A stretch of DNA of 64,000 nt from NCBI GenBank assembly GCA_030161315.1, contig BSQW01000005.1:45910274-45974273 (forward strand), in the 5' to 3' direction. Both the position numbers and the translations under genes were made by a program. Positions within the stretch are counted from its first letter, which is position 1. Each line of letters opens with the position of its first letter. Under the pieces are notes generated by a model that worked only from the letters and a program-made list of their open reading frames with translations, did not search any database and was not told where the DNA came from. This document shows, one piece after another, positions 34,046-44,269 of the stretch. The stretch is from Eutrema japonicum. Lineage: Eukaryota; Streptophyta; Magnoliopsida; Brassicales; Brassicaceae.

Positions 34046-37000
34046 ATGGCGACTGGAGTATTGCCAGCTCCGTTTTCAGGGGTCAAGAGCCCGGATTCGA
34101 AACTCGGGTTTGCTAAAAGCATGAATTTTGTGAGAATTTGTGATTTGACAAGTCTAAGATCTGCTAGAAGAAGAGTTTCCGTTATCCGGAATTCGAATCA
34201 AGGTTCCGATTTAGCTGAGCTTCAACCTGCATCAGATGGAAGCACTCTCTTAGGTATATATATGCATGAAAGATTCATTCAGGTTATCATGTTTTTAGCT
34301 CTCTTCTTTTTTGCGAGTTTTCGTTTAGAGTGAATGATTGTATGTTATATTGGTTTTTGTAGTGCCAAGACAGAAATACTGTGAGTCATTGCATAAGACG
34401 GTGAGAAGGAAGACGCGTACTGTTATGGTTGGAAATGTCGCCCTTGGAAGCGAACATCCGATAAGGATTCAAACCATGACTACATCGGATACAAAGGATG
34501 TTGCTGGAACTGTGGAAGAGGTTTTACTTTTTTGCTCTCTCCTTAAATCTATTTGCAGTTTGGAATATTGCTTTTGATTTCCCGAGATTTATGACCTAAT
34601 AGCATTTGTATGTGCATCAATCTTGGTGTCAGATGCTTGAATCGTGTTGCACTTGTAAGCCTATGAATGTCCCATTGACATTACAGAGACAAATTGTTGG
34701 TTCTGTGATTGTAGGTAATGAGAATAGCAGATAGAGGAGCGGACATTGTCAGGATAACTGTTCAAGGGAAGAAAGAGGCAGACGCATGCTTTGAAATCAA
34801 AGATAAACTTGTTCAGCTTAAGTAAGTCGATTGCCATACCGAGTATTCTGCTATGTGTTTAAGTAGTATGAAACTGAATTGGTGGTTTGCATGTGGGTTA
34901 CAGTTACAATATACCGTTGGTGGCGGATATTCATTTTGCTCCTGCTGTAGCCTTGCGAGTAGCTGAATGCTTTGACAAGATCCGCGTCAACCCCGGAAAT
35001 TTTGGTATGGTTTTTTGTCTTTCACCTGTTTCTTTAACTCGATAATGATTGATTTTTTTGCCTTTGCAGCGGACAGACGGGCCCAGTTTGAGACGATAGA
35101 ATATACAGAAGATGAATACCAGAAAGAACTTCAGCATATCGAGCAGGTAGAAGAAAACATTTGTTTCACTTGTCTTGTGAGACCTGTAAAGTATTAATCG
35201 GTCTAAACCCTCTTTTTCTTAGGTCTTCACTCCTTTAGTTGAGAAATGCAAAAAGTATGGGAGAGCGATGCGTATAGGGACAAATCATGGAAGTCTTTCT
35301 GACCGTATCATGAGCTATTACGGTGATTCTCCGCGAGGAATGGTAAAACATCTTAAAGCCTTCGAAAAGGTTTCTCTTCTAACACATGTACTGTTGTCTG
35401 ATTTGAGTTTGTCACACAGGTTGAATCTGCGTTTGAGTTTGCACGGATATGTCGGAAATTAGACTATCACAACTTTGTTTTCTCGATGAAAGCGAGCAAC
35501 CCGGTGATCATGGTCCAGGCGTACCGTTTGCTCGTGGCTGAGATGTATGTTCATGGATGGGATTATCCTCTGCATTTGGGAGTCACTGAGGCAGGAGAAG
35601 GTGAAGATGGACGGATGAAATCTGCAATTGGAATTGGGACACTTCTTCAGGTACCTCATTACATAACATAGGGTAAAGATCTTCCCTTTGAGAATTCATA
35701 TAACGCAATGATTGTTGTAATTGCAGGACGGACTAGGTGACACAATAAGAGTTTCGCTGACTGAGCCACCAGAAGAGGAGATAGATCCGTGTAGGCGATT
35801 GGCCAACCTCGGGACAAAAGCTGCTGAACTTCAACAAGGCGTTGTATGAATGATTCTTCTGCAGATGCTTCTCTACTATAGTTTCAACTTACTGATACTA
35901 ATGTAACCTTTTGTATTAGGCACCATTTGAAGAAAAACATAGGCATTACTTTGATTTTCAGCGTAGGACAGGTGATCTACCTGTACAAAAAGAGGTAAAA
36001 CTGTACATTTTGAAAGAAAAAAAAGGTTTCTGTACTTAATAATGTCGTTGTCATGTATCAAAGAAACCGAAATGATTTGTCTTGGAAAACTATAGGGAGA
36101 AGAGGTTGATTACAGAAACGTCCTTCACCGTGATGGTTCTGTTCTGATGTCGATTTCTCTAGATCAACTAAAGGTGAGCATTTATAAATACTCTTCTATT
36201 CTTCCCCTATTTATTTAACGCAAAATATACAACGTATCATCGTCTTTCCTTTCACTATTTTGCTTTCGTTCTAGGCACCTGAACTACTCTACAGATCGCT
36301 CGCTACAAAGCTTGTCGTGGGCATGCCATTCAAGGTGGGACATGGTTCATTTTATATTCATGAGAGACGCAGTCTCACCATAATGATTTGATAATGGTTC
36401 CCAATTCTTACTTCTCGAGTAATGCTTGTTTAGGATCTGGCAACAGTGGATTCAATCTTATTAAGAGAGCTACCGCCTGTAGATGATAACGTTGCTGTAA
36501 GAATCACCCTTTGTTTCTCCCTATCATTTACTTATCATTTGACATGGCAGAATATTAACACTTTGTTTTTGTAAAGCGTTTGGCTCTTAAACGGTTGATC
36601 GATGTAAGTATGGGAGTCATAGCACCTTTATCAGAGCAACTCACAAAGCCATTGCCCAATGCAATGGTTCTTGTCAACCTCAAGGAACTATCTGGTGGTG
36701 CTTACAAGCTTCTCCCTGAAGGTGAGTTGAAACTTCCTGAAAAAACTCACAATATGGAAATAGCTTTTTCCGGTTCTCTTAGCTTCGGTTATTTCAGGTA
36801 CACGCTTGGTTGTCTCTGTGCGAGGTGATGAGCCTTACGCGGAACTTGAAGTACTCAAGAACATCGATGCTACTATGATTCTCCATGATGTACCCTTCAC
36901 TGAAGACAATGTTAGCAGAGTACATGCAGCTCGTAGGTAATAATTGAAAAAAAATCTCGCTATCTAATCTTTTGCTGAGTTAAAAGTTATGACCTACATC

Positions 37001-37796
37001 AGCTAAGTGATGTTTCTTTTTTCGGATATGCAGACTATTCGAGTTCCTATCCGAGAATTCAGTCAACTTCCCCGTTATTCACCACATCAAGTTCCCAACC
37101 GGAGTTCACAGGTAGATAGCGGCTGCAACCCTGTAATCAAAACTTTGTGCAGTGAGTGGAAAATCAAATTTGATCGTTTGATGGTTTCTTTCTTCTTGTG
37201 CACAATGCAATGCAGGGACGAATTGGTGAATTACGCAGGGACTTACGCTGGAGCACTTCTTGTGGATGGACTTGGTGATGGTGTAATGCTAGAAGCAACT
37301 GATCAAGATTTCGACTTCCTTAGGAATACTTCCTTCAACTTATTACAAGGCTGCAGAATGCGTAACACCAAGACGGTAATAAGCACAAAGAATCTCTATT
37401 TCTGTATTTTTTTCCTCAAATCCTTTCTCAGAGAAAGTAATAGCTTGTGGAATTGTTTGTCATAGGAATACGTATCGTGCCCGTCTTGTGGAAGAACGCT
37501 GTTCGACTTGCAAGAAATCAGCGCCGAGATTCGAGAAAAGACTTCGCATTTGCCTGGCGTTTCGGTTAAGACAAAAACCAAACCCTTTTTTTCTTTTTGT
37601 TTTCCAAGAAAAGTTGTCTGGTTTTTGGATTTGTTTAAGTGAATGAATTGAAATAATGGCGCAGATTGCAATCATGGGTTGCATTGTGAATGGACCAGGA
37701 GAAATGGCAGATGCTGATTTCGGTTATGTAGGTGGCTCTCCAGGAAAAATCGACCTTTATGTTGGAAAGGTAACACATTTATTCTTGGGTTTCTTA

Positions 37797-37834
<38 letters not shown>

Positions 37835-37991
37835 GGTTTCAAATCTCCGAGGGTGAGAAGAAATTGGGGTTTAAACTTGTGGACAGACGGTGGTGAAGCG
37901 TGGGATTGCCATGACGGAGGCAACAGATGCTCTGATCGGTCTGATCAAAGAACATGGTCGTTGGGTCGACCCGCCGGTGGCTGATGAGTAG
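34046..37991 (+). CDS. HDS: 4-hydroxy-3-methylbut-2-enyl diphosphate synthase, plastid (GcpE/IspG)
   Basis: Sixth step of the plastid MEP isoprenoid pathway: reduces MEcPP to HMBPP with an iron-sulfur cluster, using ferredoxin in plants. Nineteen exons join in frame to 741 residues, the length I recall for Arabidopsis HDS (AT5G60600). First exons: 34046-34253, 34363-34520, 34715-34821, 34904-35004, 35070-35146. Last ones: 37466-37564, 37665-37769, 37887-37991. The first 60 or so residues are a Ser/Arg-rich transit peptide. The TIM-barrel half follows (RTVMVGNVALGSEHPIRIQT, MKASNPVIMVQAYR), then the plant-type insert, then the C-terminal cluster domain with CPSCGRTLFDLQ and GCIVNGPGEMADADFGYVGG, giving the three cluster cysteines and the conserved Glu. 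Intron 18 holds a (TA)n run at 37799-37832. Intact in all parts I checked. Confidence 0.96.
37799..37832. repeat. (TA)n microsatellite in HDS intron 18
   Basis: About 17 TA units between the exon ending at 37769 and the one starting at 37887. Confidence 0.9.
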
Positions 37992-38246
37992 ATTCGTAGT
38001 GATTTAACGGCGAAGATGGATGGACATATATATGTTTTGGATCAATCTTTTCAAAAATATAGACAATTAAAACACTCTCATGACATACAAATATGGGTAA
38101 ACAAGAAAATTAAATCATAAGAAACACAAGATCGCTTCTTTCACATAATTTGCGACGTAAACAATTTTATTTATTTTTTACATCATTATAGTTTGATATT
38201 AGAATATATGATGGAGACTTGATGAAGAATAAACAAAAGGATGGGA

Positions 38247-38649
38247 TTAATCAAAGAGGCAGCAGCAAACGGGACCGGTGGGTTTGTCGAAGAGGCAGTG
38301 GCCGTCCATGGCCACAGGGTCGCTGCTCCTGTGGCAATGTGTGTCGCAGTCACTGTCGGTTTTGCACGTTCCTCTCAAGCGGCACGGTCCGTCCATTACG
38401 TCTTTTTCTGTTTCTTCAATTAAATTCAACATATAATTAGGTCTGTTGGTTTGTATTGTACTACTGTCGTCGCTATATATGTTACCGTTCATATTCAACT
38501 AAAGGTTGTTTTTGATAAAAGAAAGTTGTACGTTTAGCTGAAACAAAAATAAGATGAATGGAAACACTTAAAACACCTGCAGTTTGGGCAGTAATAACGA
38601 GAGAGAAGATGACGAGAAGGGCAACAAGTTGAAATCTTGATGACGCCAT
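38247..38649 (-). CDS. Defensin-like (DEFL) secreted Cys-rich peptide, two exons
   Basis: Exon 1 is 38577-38649 and encodes the signal peptide MASSRFQLVALLVIFSLVIT plus AQTA. The intron uses donor GTGTTT and an acceptor giving exon 2 at 38247-38407 (an alternative acceptor adds two codons, ending at 38413). The spliced form gives 77 residues. The mature part has eight cysteines (GPCRLRGTCKTDSDCDTHCH, then HCLFDKPTGPVCCCLFD), with the C-x5-C-x5-C-x3-C start and CCC tail of defensin-like peptides. One intron directly after the signal peptide is the usual layout of this family. Fits the DEFL locus next to HDS in Arabidopsis (AT5G60615 from memory). Probably a paralogue of the gene at 7761-7994. 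Its 3' end converges on the HDS 3' end about 255 bp away. Confidence 0.82.
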
Positions 38650-39040
38650 TTTTGCAGTTTTGTTTTCTTTTGCAATGCAAAGATATTCAACTTGAAATTT
38701 GTGTTTGGAAAAATTAGGATCGATTTTTGGGGTATTGTATGTGAAATTAGTTTTAAAGATAGTAATTTTTCTCTTCTTTTTTTTTTAAGAGTACACCATT
38801 TTTAGTCAAGGTAATTTATGGTTAATGTAGCAATAAAAGGAAATAAGTACCCTCAAAATAGACTTAGCAATCGTTTCTGACATCTAAATTTGGTAAGGAT
38901 AAGAAAGAATGGACGGTAGAGGAGAAATTTTGATTATTTGAAAATTTCAAGAACCTCTACGCGTTTGCGTATCAATGCAAACCCATCCAATGCAATGTCC
39001 AGGATATGGAATCTTAGGTTTAACTTTAATAAAAATCTTT
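38650..39040. other. Promoter side of the defensin-like gene; LINE target region
   Basis: AT-rich upstream sequence of the minus-strand peptide gene. AAACCCATCCAATGCAATGT at about 38980-39000 is repeated inside the 5' edge of the LINE insertion at 39059-39079. Confidence 0.5.
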
Positions 39041-39055
39041 AACATTCATGATTTT

Positions 39056-40977
39056 CAAAAACCCATCCAATGCAATGTCCCGAAAGTTAACCACCTACTT
39101 TTTGCTGATGATACTATGTTTTTTTTGTAAATCCAATACAAAAAATTGCAAAGCCCTCCAGGAGATACTGCACAGCTATGAGATAGCTTCAGGGCAGAAG
39201 ATAAATTGCCAGAAATCTGCAATCACCTTCTCCAGAAAGACCTCGCAGAATACCAAAATCAGAGTAAAACAAGCTTTTGGAATAGAAACTGAAGGAGGAG
39301 TGGGAAAATACCTTGGACTGCCTGAACACTTTGGCAGGGAGAAATAAGAACTGTTTAGTTCCATGGTGAACAGAATCAGACAGAGAGCTATCTCTTGGTC
39401 CTCAAAACTGCTGTCAAGTGTTGGCAAAATGGTTCTTCTCAAGTCAGTCCTCTCGTCAATGCCCACATATACGATGTCATGCTTCAAACTACCAGTAAGT
39501 CTCTGCAAAAGAATACAATCAGTACTTACACGTTTCTGGTGGGATGCAAACTCTGAAGAGAGGAAAATGTGCTGGGTGGCATGGCATAAACTCACAAAGG
39601 GGAAAAAGGAGGGAGGTTTAGGCTTTAGAGACATCCAAACTTTCAATGATGCTCTCCTAGCAAAACAAAGTTGGCGCCTCCTAATCAAGCCAAAGAGTCT
39701 ATTAAGCCGGATCTTAAAAGGCAAATATTTTCACTCAACAAACTTCCTAGACTGTGCAAGCTCAGATACAGCCTCTCATGGATGGAAAGGGATATTGATA
39801 GGCAGAGAAATCCTCAAAAAGAACCTGGGTAAAGCCATTGGAAACGGTCTTACTACAAGCCTATGGGAAGACACATGGATATCAACAATGTCTCATATCC
39901 GACCCATAGGGCCAGCACAAAAGGAGATATATGAACTGAAAGTGGCTGACCTGTTTTTACCAAATTCAAAGGAATGGGATGTGGACCGGATCAGAGAACT
40001 CCTACCAGCATATGAGAGGGAGATTGGATGTATAAAACCTAGTGTATGTGATGCTGATGACAAGTACATTTGGCTCCCTTCAGCAACAGGAGAATACTCC
40101 ACAAAATCTGGATACTACACAGCTTGCTCTGCGGGCCAATTGTAGAATTGGGAGCATGCGGAGAACCTGAATCTGCATTACACCTATTGTTCCAATGCAG
40201 TTTTCCTCAGCAAGTCTGGAGGCTAGCACCTTTCAGGGAGCTCATCGACCCAAGCAGATTCCCAGATATCGCAATGGGAATCAAAACACTCAAAACAGTG
40301 GTATGCCTCCCACCTTCAGGTATCGGAAATGGTCCCCTGTTTCCATGGATATTCTGGAACCTATGGACGGCCAGAAACAATCGAATCTTCAATGGCAGGA
40401 ACTTCACTGCAGAAGAAACAATCCTAAATTCGATTAGAGGAGCTAGAGATTGGCAAAGAGCCCAACCGACGACCCAAGTGATCTTACCGTCGCGGCGGAA
40501 TAGCTGGAGGCCAGCTTTTCCAGCAGAGGCAATCCAATGCTACTCGGATGGGGCATGGAGAGAAGACACCCTCGAAGCAGGGCTGGGATGGGTCTTTGAA
40601 TCAAATCAAAAGAAAATCCTCTTCAAGGAATCAAAGACAGTGGCCCTCGTGGGCTCACCTTTGGTAGCGGAGGCCCTCGGCATCAGATCGGCAATGTTAA
40701 GGGCGATAGGGCTGGGGTTCTCAAACCTCTGCTTCGCCTCAGACTCTACCCAGGTGATCCGGGCAATCACAGCGATCTATGGAATTCTAGAGGACATCTC
40801 CAAAATTTCACTATGTTTTGCCAATGTATCGTTCATTTTCATTCCAAGAGAAGCTAATGTGTTAGCTGACTCTTTAGCAAAACAATCCCTTCGTACCTCC
40901 TCTTTGGTACAGGAGGTGAACCAGTTTGGTTTAATCGGTTAATGAAATGAGAATGAGAATTAGAACCCAAAAAAAAA
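39056..40977 (+). mobile_element. 5'-truncated LINE retrotransposon with 15-bp target duplication
   Basis: AACATTCATGATTTT flanks the insertion at 39041-39055 and 40978-40992, and the element ends in poly(A). It holds only the end of the reverse transcriptase (LLFADDTM), the downstream thumb region, a zinc-binding RVT region and a C-terminal RNase H. The endonuclease and most of RT are missing, as expected for incomplete first-strand synthesis. The first 25 or so bases are not LINE but a second copy of nearby target sequence. Confidence 0.9.
39084..40942 (+). pseudogene. LINE ORF2 remnant (RT end, zf-RVT, RNase H)
   Basis: The frame opens with KVNHLLFADDTM (the FADD catalytic motif), shifts near the T-run at 39119, stops at 39345, and continues at 39363-40145 (RQRAISWSSKLLSSVGKMVL, LTRFWWDANSEERKMCWVAW). 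After another shift or small deletion at about 40130 it continues to 40942 with a type-I RNase H (CYSDGAWREDTLEAGLGWVF, VAEALGIRSAM, ASDSTQVIRAI). At least three breaks mean it is not functional. Confidence 0.85.
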
Positions 40978-41597
40978 AACATTCATGATTTTTATGAAAA
41001 TGTTCCAAAAAAAACATTGATGATTTTTACCAATATCTTTTATTCTGGACATGCCCGGTCCATAACATAGATAGCCGAGCCATATATATATATAAGGGCG
41101 GATCCAGAACCAAATTTTATATGGGGCACAAACAAATTTTTTAATATAACAAAATATTTTCAAAATAATAATTACGCAATATATTTCAAATTTTGAGTTC
41201 AAAAATTAAAATGATTAAACAAATGATAAAATGATATTAAAATAATTATATAAATTATAATAAAATATTCTTTTTAAAAATTAGATTCTAAAATATATAT
41301 TAAAACCAAACCCTATACCTTACTAAATATTGTTTTTATCAAATTTTTTTTTTTTTAAGTCTTTGGAGATACTCTTTAAGCATTAGTTTTTTTTATAAAA
41401 CAATTAAATAAAAACGTGCCTTATTTATATAGAAGCAAGCTGGGTATATCCCAAACCACAAAAAAGAAACATAAATGAACACCTCAATCACATTTGTTTT
41501 CTCCTTCTTCTTGCTCAGAGCACAAGCCAAAGTTCCTGTCGACGACCAATTCCGAGTGGTGAACCAAGGAGGCTACACTAGTACCGACGTACGTGGC

Positions 41598-42370
41598 TGT
41601 TGGAGGTGGGCCTAGCACCCCCAATTAGTTAGGCCCATCTTAGGAAATGCCGTTCTTCGGTACGGTCACCGGACTTAATGTCACCGACCTGCAAGACCGC
41701 TCTTCAGCTCGGTAGCCGACCTGAAAGCAACGTACCCCGGGCCCGCGCTGATGCCCCGCCAGAGCAGGGAGTGTCAGAAGAATAGGCGAGTGGGAGTTGG
41801 TAAGGCAGTACCCTACCCGCGTAGGGATGTGCCTTCGACCCGACGTCCCACCAACCCTACAGAGCTGACAAGGACAGGAAGGAGCAGGTGGAGCAGAGTT
41901 GGTAAAACAGTGCACTGCTCTGCAACACGCCACGCCGAGCTCATCATGACCTCTCTCCTCGAAAGCCGGGACACGCCTCCTAGGCCACCTTACCCGCGAA
42001 AGAGGCCGCAGACGACACGTGGCCCGAGATCCCGGGGAGCAGGAAGCCGACCCCGACTATATATACCCCTCATATGTCATTAATGAGGGGGACTGAGATT
42101 TTTACTCTCTCACCTACCACAAGTTACCCGACCTCTCTCTTTTTGTAACAAGACAACACTTTAGAACGCCGAACTGGACGTCCTTCGGAACCAGTTCGTA
42201 ATTCTAAAGCGTTTACTTCTCTCTTATCAATAAAACGAAACACGGCCCCCGGCCTACTCATATTTCTCCCGACCTGTCTTAAATGTGGTTAAATTGCTCT
42301 ATTAACGAAAATCTCACCTCCCATCTCCTAATCATTCTTTAAACACACTTAGTGATCCACGGGATCAACA
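41598..42370 (+). repeat. Terminal LTR in inverted (plus) orientation
   Basis: Full 773-bp LTR from TGTTGGAGG to GGGATCAACA. It is the reverse complement of 52958-53730, with three visible differences (41648, 42096, 42192). A TATATATACCCC box is at 42059-42070. Transcription from it would run rightward into the element and toward the antisense gene. Confidence 0.93.
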
Positions 42371-42372
42371 AT

Positions 42373-42419
42373 TGGCGCTAGAAGGAGGGCCTGAACCTCC
42401 GACCTTGTGGTTAACAGCC
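42373..42419 (+). other. 47-base copy of the 3' part of tRNA-Asn(GTT), primer-derived
   Basis: Read on the minus strand, this gives tRNA positions 30-76: loop CTGTTAA with anticodon GTT, the 3' anticodon strand CCAC, variable loop AGGTC, T arm GGAGG/CCTCC around TTCAGGC, acceptor TTCTAGCG and CCA. The first 17 bases (42373-42389) are the primer binding site also present at the other LTR; the next 30 are absent there. The T loop has G where tRNAs have an invariant A58. Not a tRNA gene, because the 5' half is missing. Confidence 0.85.
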
Positions 42420-42442
42420 GACTCAATTGTTTCTGCCTTACC
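42420..42442. other. Filler at the aberrant junction
   Basis: 23 bases joining the tRNA copy to the truncated LTR. CTGCCTTACC(A) at its end repeats an 11-mer found 36 bases further in the LTR (42469-42479), suggesting a slipped template switch. Confidence 0.6.
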
Positions 42443-42679
42443 AGGCACATCCCTACGCGGGTAGGGTACTGCCTTACCAACTCCCACTCGCCTATTCTTC
42501 TGACACTCCCTGCTCTGGCGGGGCATCAGCGCGGGCCCGGGGTACGTTGCTTTCAGGTCGGCTACCGAGCTGAAGAGCGGTCTTGCAGGTCGGTGACATT
42601 AAGTCCGGTGACCGTACCGAAGAACGGCCTTTCCTAAGATGGGCCTAACTAATTGGGGGTGCTAGGCCCACCTCCAACA
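42443..42679 (-). repeat. Truncated 3' LTR (first 237 bp of U3)
   Basis: Read on the minus strand it starts TGTTGGAGG right after the polypurine tract and matches 53494-53730 and, inverted, 41598-41834. It breaks off after GGATGTGCCT. R and U5 are missing. Confidence 0.92.
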
Positions 42680-42700
42680 ATAGGCCCTCCCCCAGTTCGG
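42680..42700 (-). other. Polypurine tract
   Basis: Minus strand reads CCGAACTGGGGGAGGGCCTA then T directly before the U3 start. It confirms that the truncated LTR at 42443-42679 is the genuine 3' LTR of the element. Confidence 0.8.
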
Positions 42701-43150
42701 TATCGCGAGGCGAAGTGAGCGTGCCGAAGTTGATCTAATGTTAGTTCGGCGCATCTTAGGACGGTCTTTCCGGGCTCAACTGTGTTTGCCTTTTCCGAAA
42801 AACCCGTAGGAGGTTGGCGCGTGCTCACCACGTGGGACGACAAAGGACGCTTCGTTTTTCGCGTGGACTGCCCACGCGCGGCGTGTAAAAGACGCTTCGC
42901 GTTTATCGAGGCGTCCTTTGCTTTTTGGCGTGGGGAAACGAAGAGACGTCATCATTAGGTTTTTTGGGCAGCCGTGCTTCTTTTGACACGTGTCCAGGCG
43001 TCGCTTCACTGTCCCCCTTCCTCTATTTAAACCTTCTTCCTCCTACTGTTAAAACCTTCTGCGCATACTCTTAAGGTAACCTCCTTTCTCCGATTTCCTC
43101 CTTCTCTTCCTACTTTCTTCCTGTCTTTTCGATTTCCTCCTCTCCGTGCA

Positions 43151-44235
43151 ATGGCTCCGATGTTAGACGGTATCAGAGTTGAGTCGAGCGAAGAGTCGGC
43201 GTCCCGTGGTAACGATTCTCCGAGTTCCTCCTCCGGTGATTCCGAACATGCCTCTTCTCCGCGACGAGGGGCAGACAGTGGGGAACAGTTGGCCCCCTCG
43301 ACTTCGGGGGCCGCCCCGTTGCTCCCGGGGACCCATCTCCGGCCGAAGACGGTGGCTAGATCCTCTGGCGGTCGCGGTGTTGGCCAAGCTGAGGGTGGAA
43401 CCGGGCGTCTGGGCGACCGTGGTGGCCGTCAGGGCGGCCGTGGAGGCGGAGCTCGAGTGGCCAGGGTGAGGTCCCCCCTGGTCCTCTACGAGCAGGGAGG
43501 GTCACCGACCTGGAGCACAGCGGAGTCGGTGACCCTCCTGGGGAATCTGTGTGGTTTTTCCGCCGGCGTTGAGCTCAGGGTACCCAGGGCGGAGGAGCGC
43601 CCGTGGACTCCTCGGCCGGGCTTCGTCTGCTTGTACGAGTCGTTCTTCCAGAAGTGCGGCTTGCGCCTTCCTCTCCCCTAGCTGTTCGTCCAGTATTGCC
43701 GGGCGCGGGGCTTGGCCTTCTCGCAGGTCTGCCCGTCCACGGTCCAGGGGATGATCGTGCTGCTGACCCTAGGGCACGAATGCGACGTGGAGGTGACGTT
43801 GCCTATGTTCGAGGCGTTCACCCAGCAGAAGGCAAACCCCGGGATTCCTGGGACCTTCTATGCCGCTTTCAAGCCCGCGGCGAACGTTCTGGAGGCACCC
43901 AGCTCGGGGTCTAGGGCGAGCAAGCTGTCGAATGTCGAGGACTGGTCTCGCAGCTACTTCTACGTCCGGGCTACCGCCGTGGCTGGGCTCGATCCATTGG
44001 CGAGATACACCCGGGATTGGAATTTTTCCCCGGGTAGGGATTTGCAGGTCGAGCTGACTTCTCCTCTTTGGTTGTCTGACTGATGATTTTTTTTTTGTCT
44101 TGCTCTTCAGGCCCTCACTCCTCCAGATTCAAGCTACCGGACTACGCAGGTCTACTTGCCGTGCTCAGGACAGTGCGTCGGAGAGAGTGGAAGTCCTTCA
44201 CCGCTGCGAGAATCGAAGCTGCAATGACCGGAGGT

Positions 44236-44269
<34 letters not shown>

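Noticed and set aside
41598..42370. Left LTR as a solo LTR of an independent later insertion
   Set aside because: It shares the GTGGC duplication with the far right end, has no duplication of its own on the inner side, and is followed by primer site and tRNA sequence.
42373..42419. A tRNA-Asn gene
   Set aside because: Only positions 30-76 are present and the CCA is encoded, as in a copied tRNA; it sits at a retrotransposon junction.
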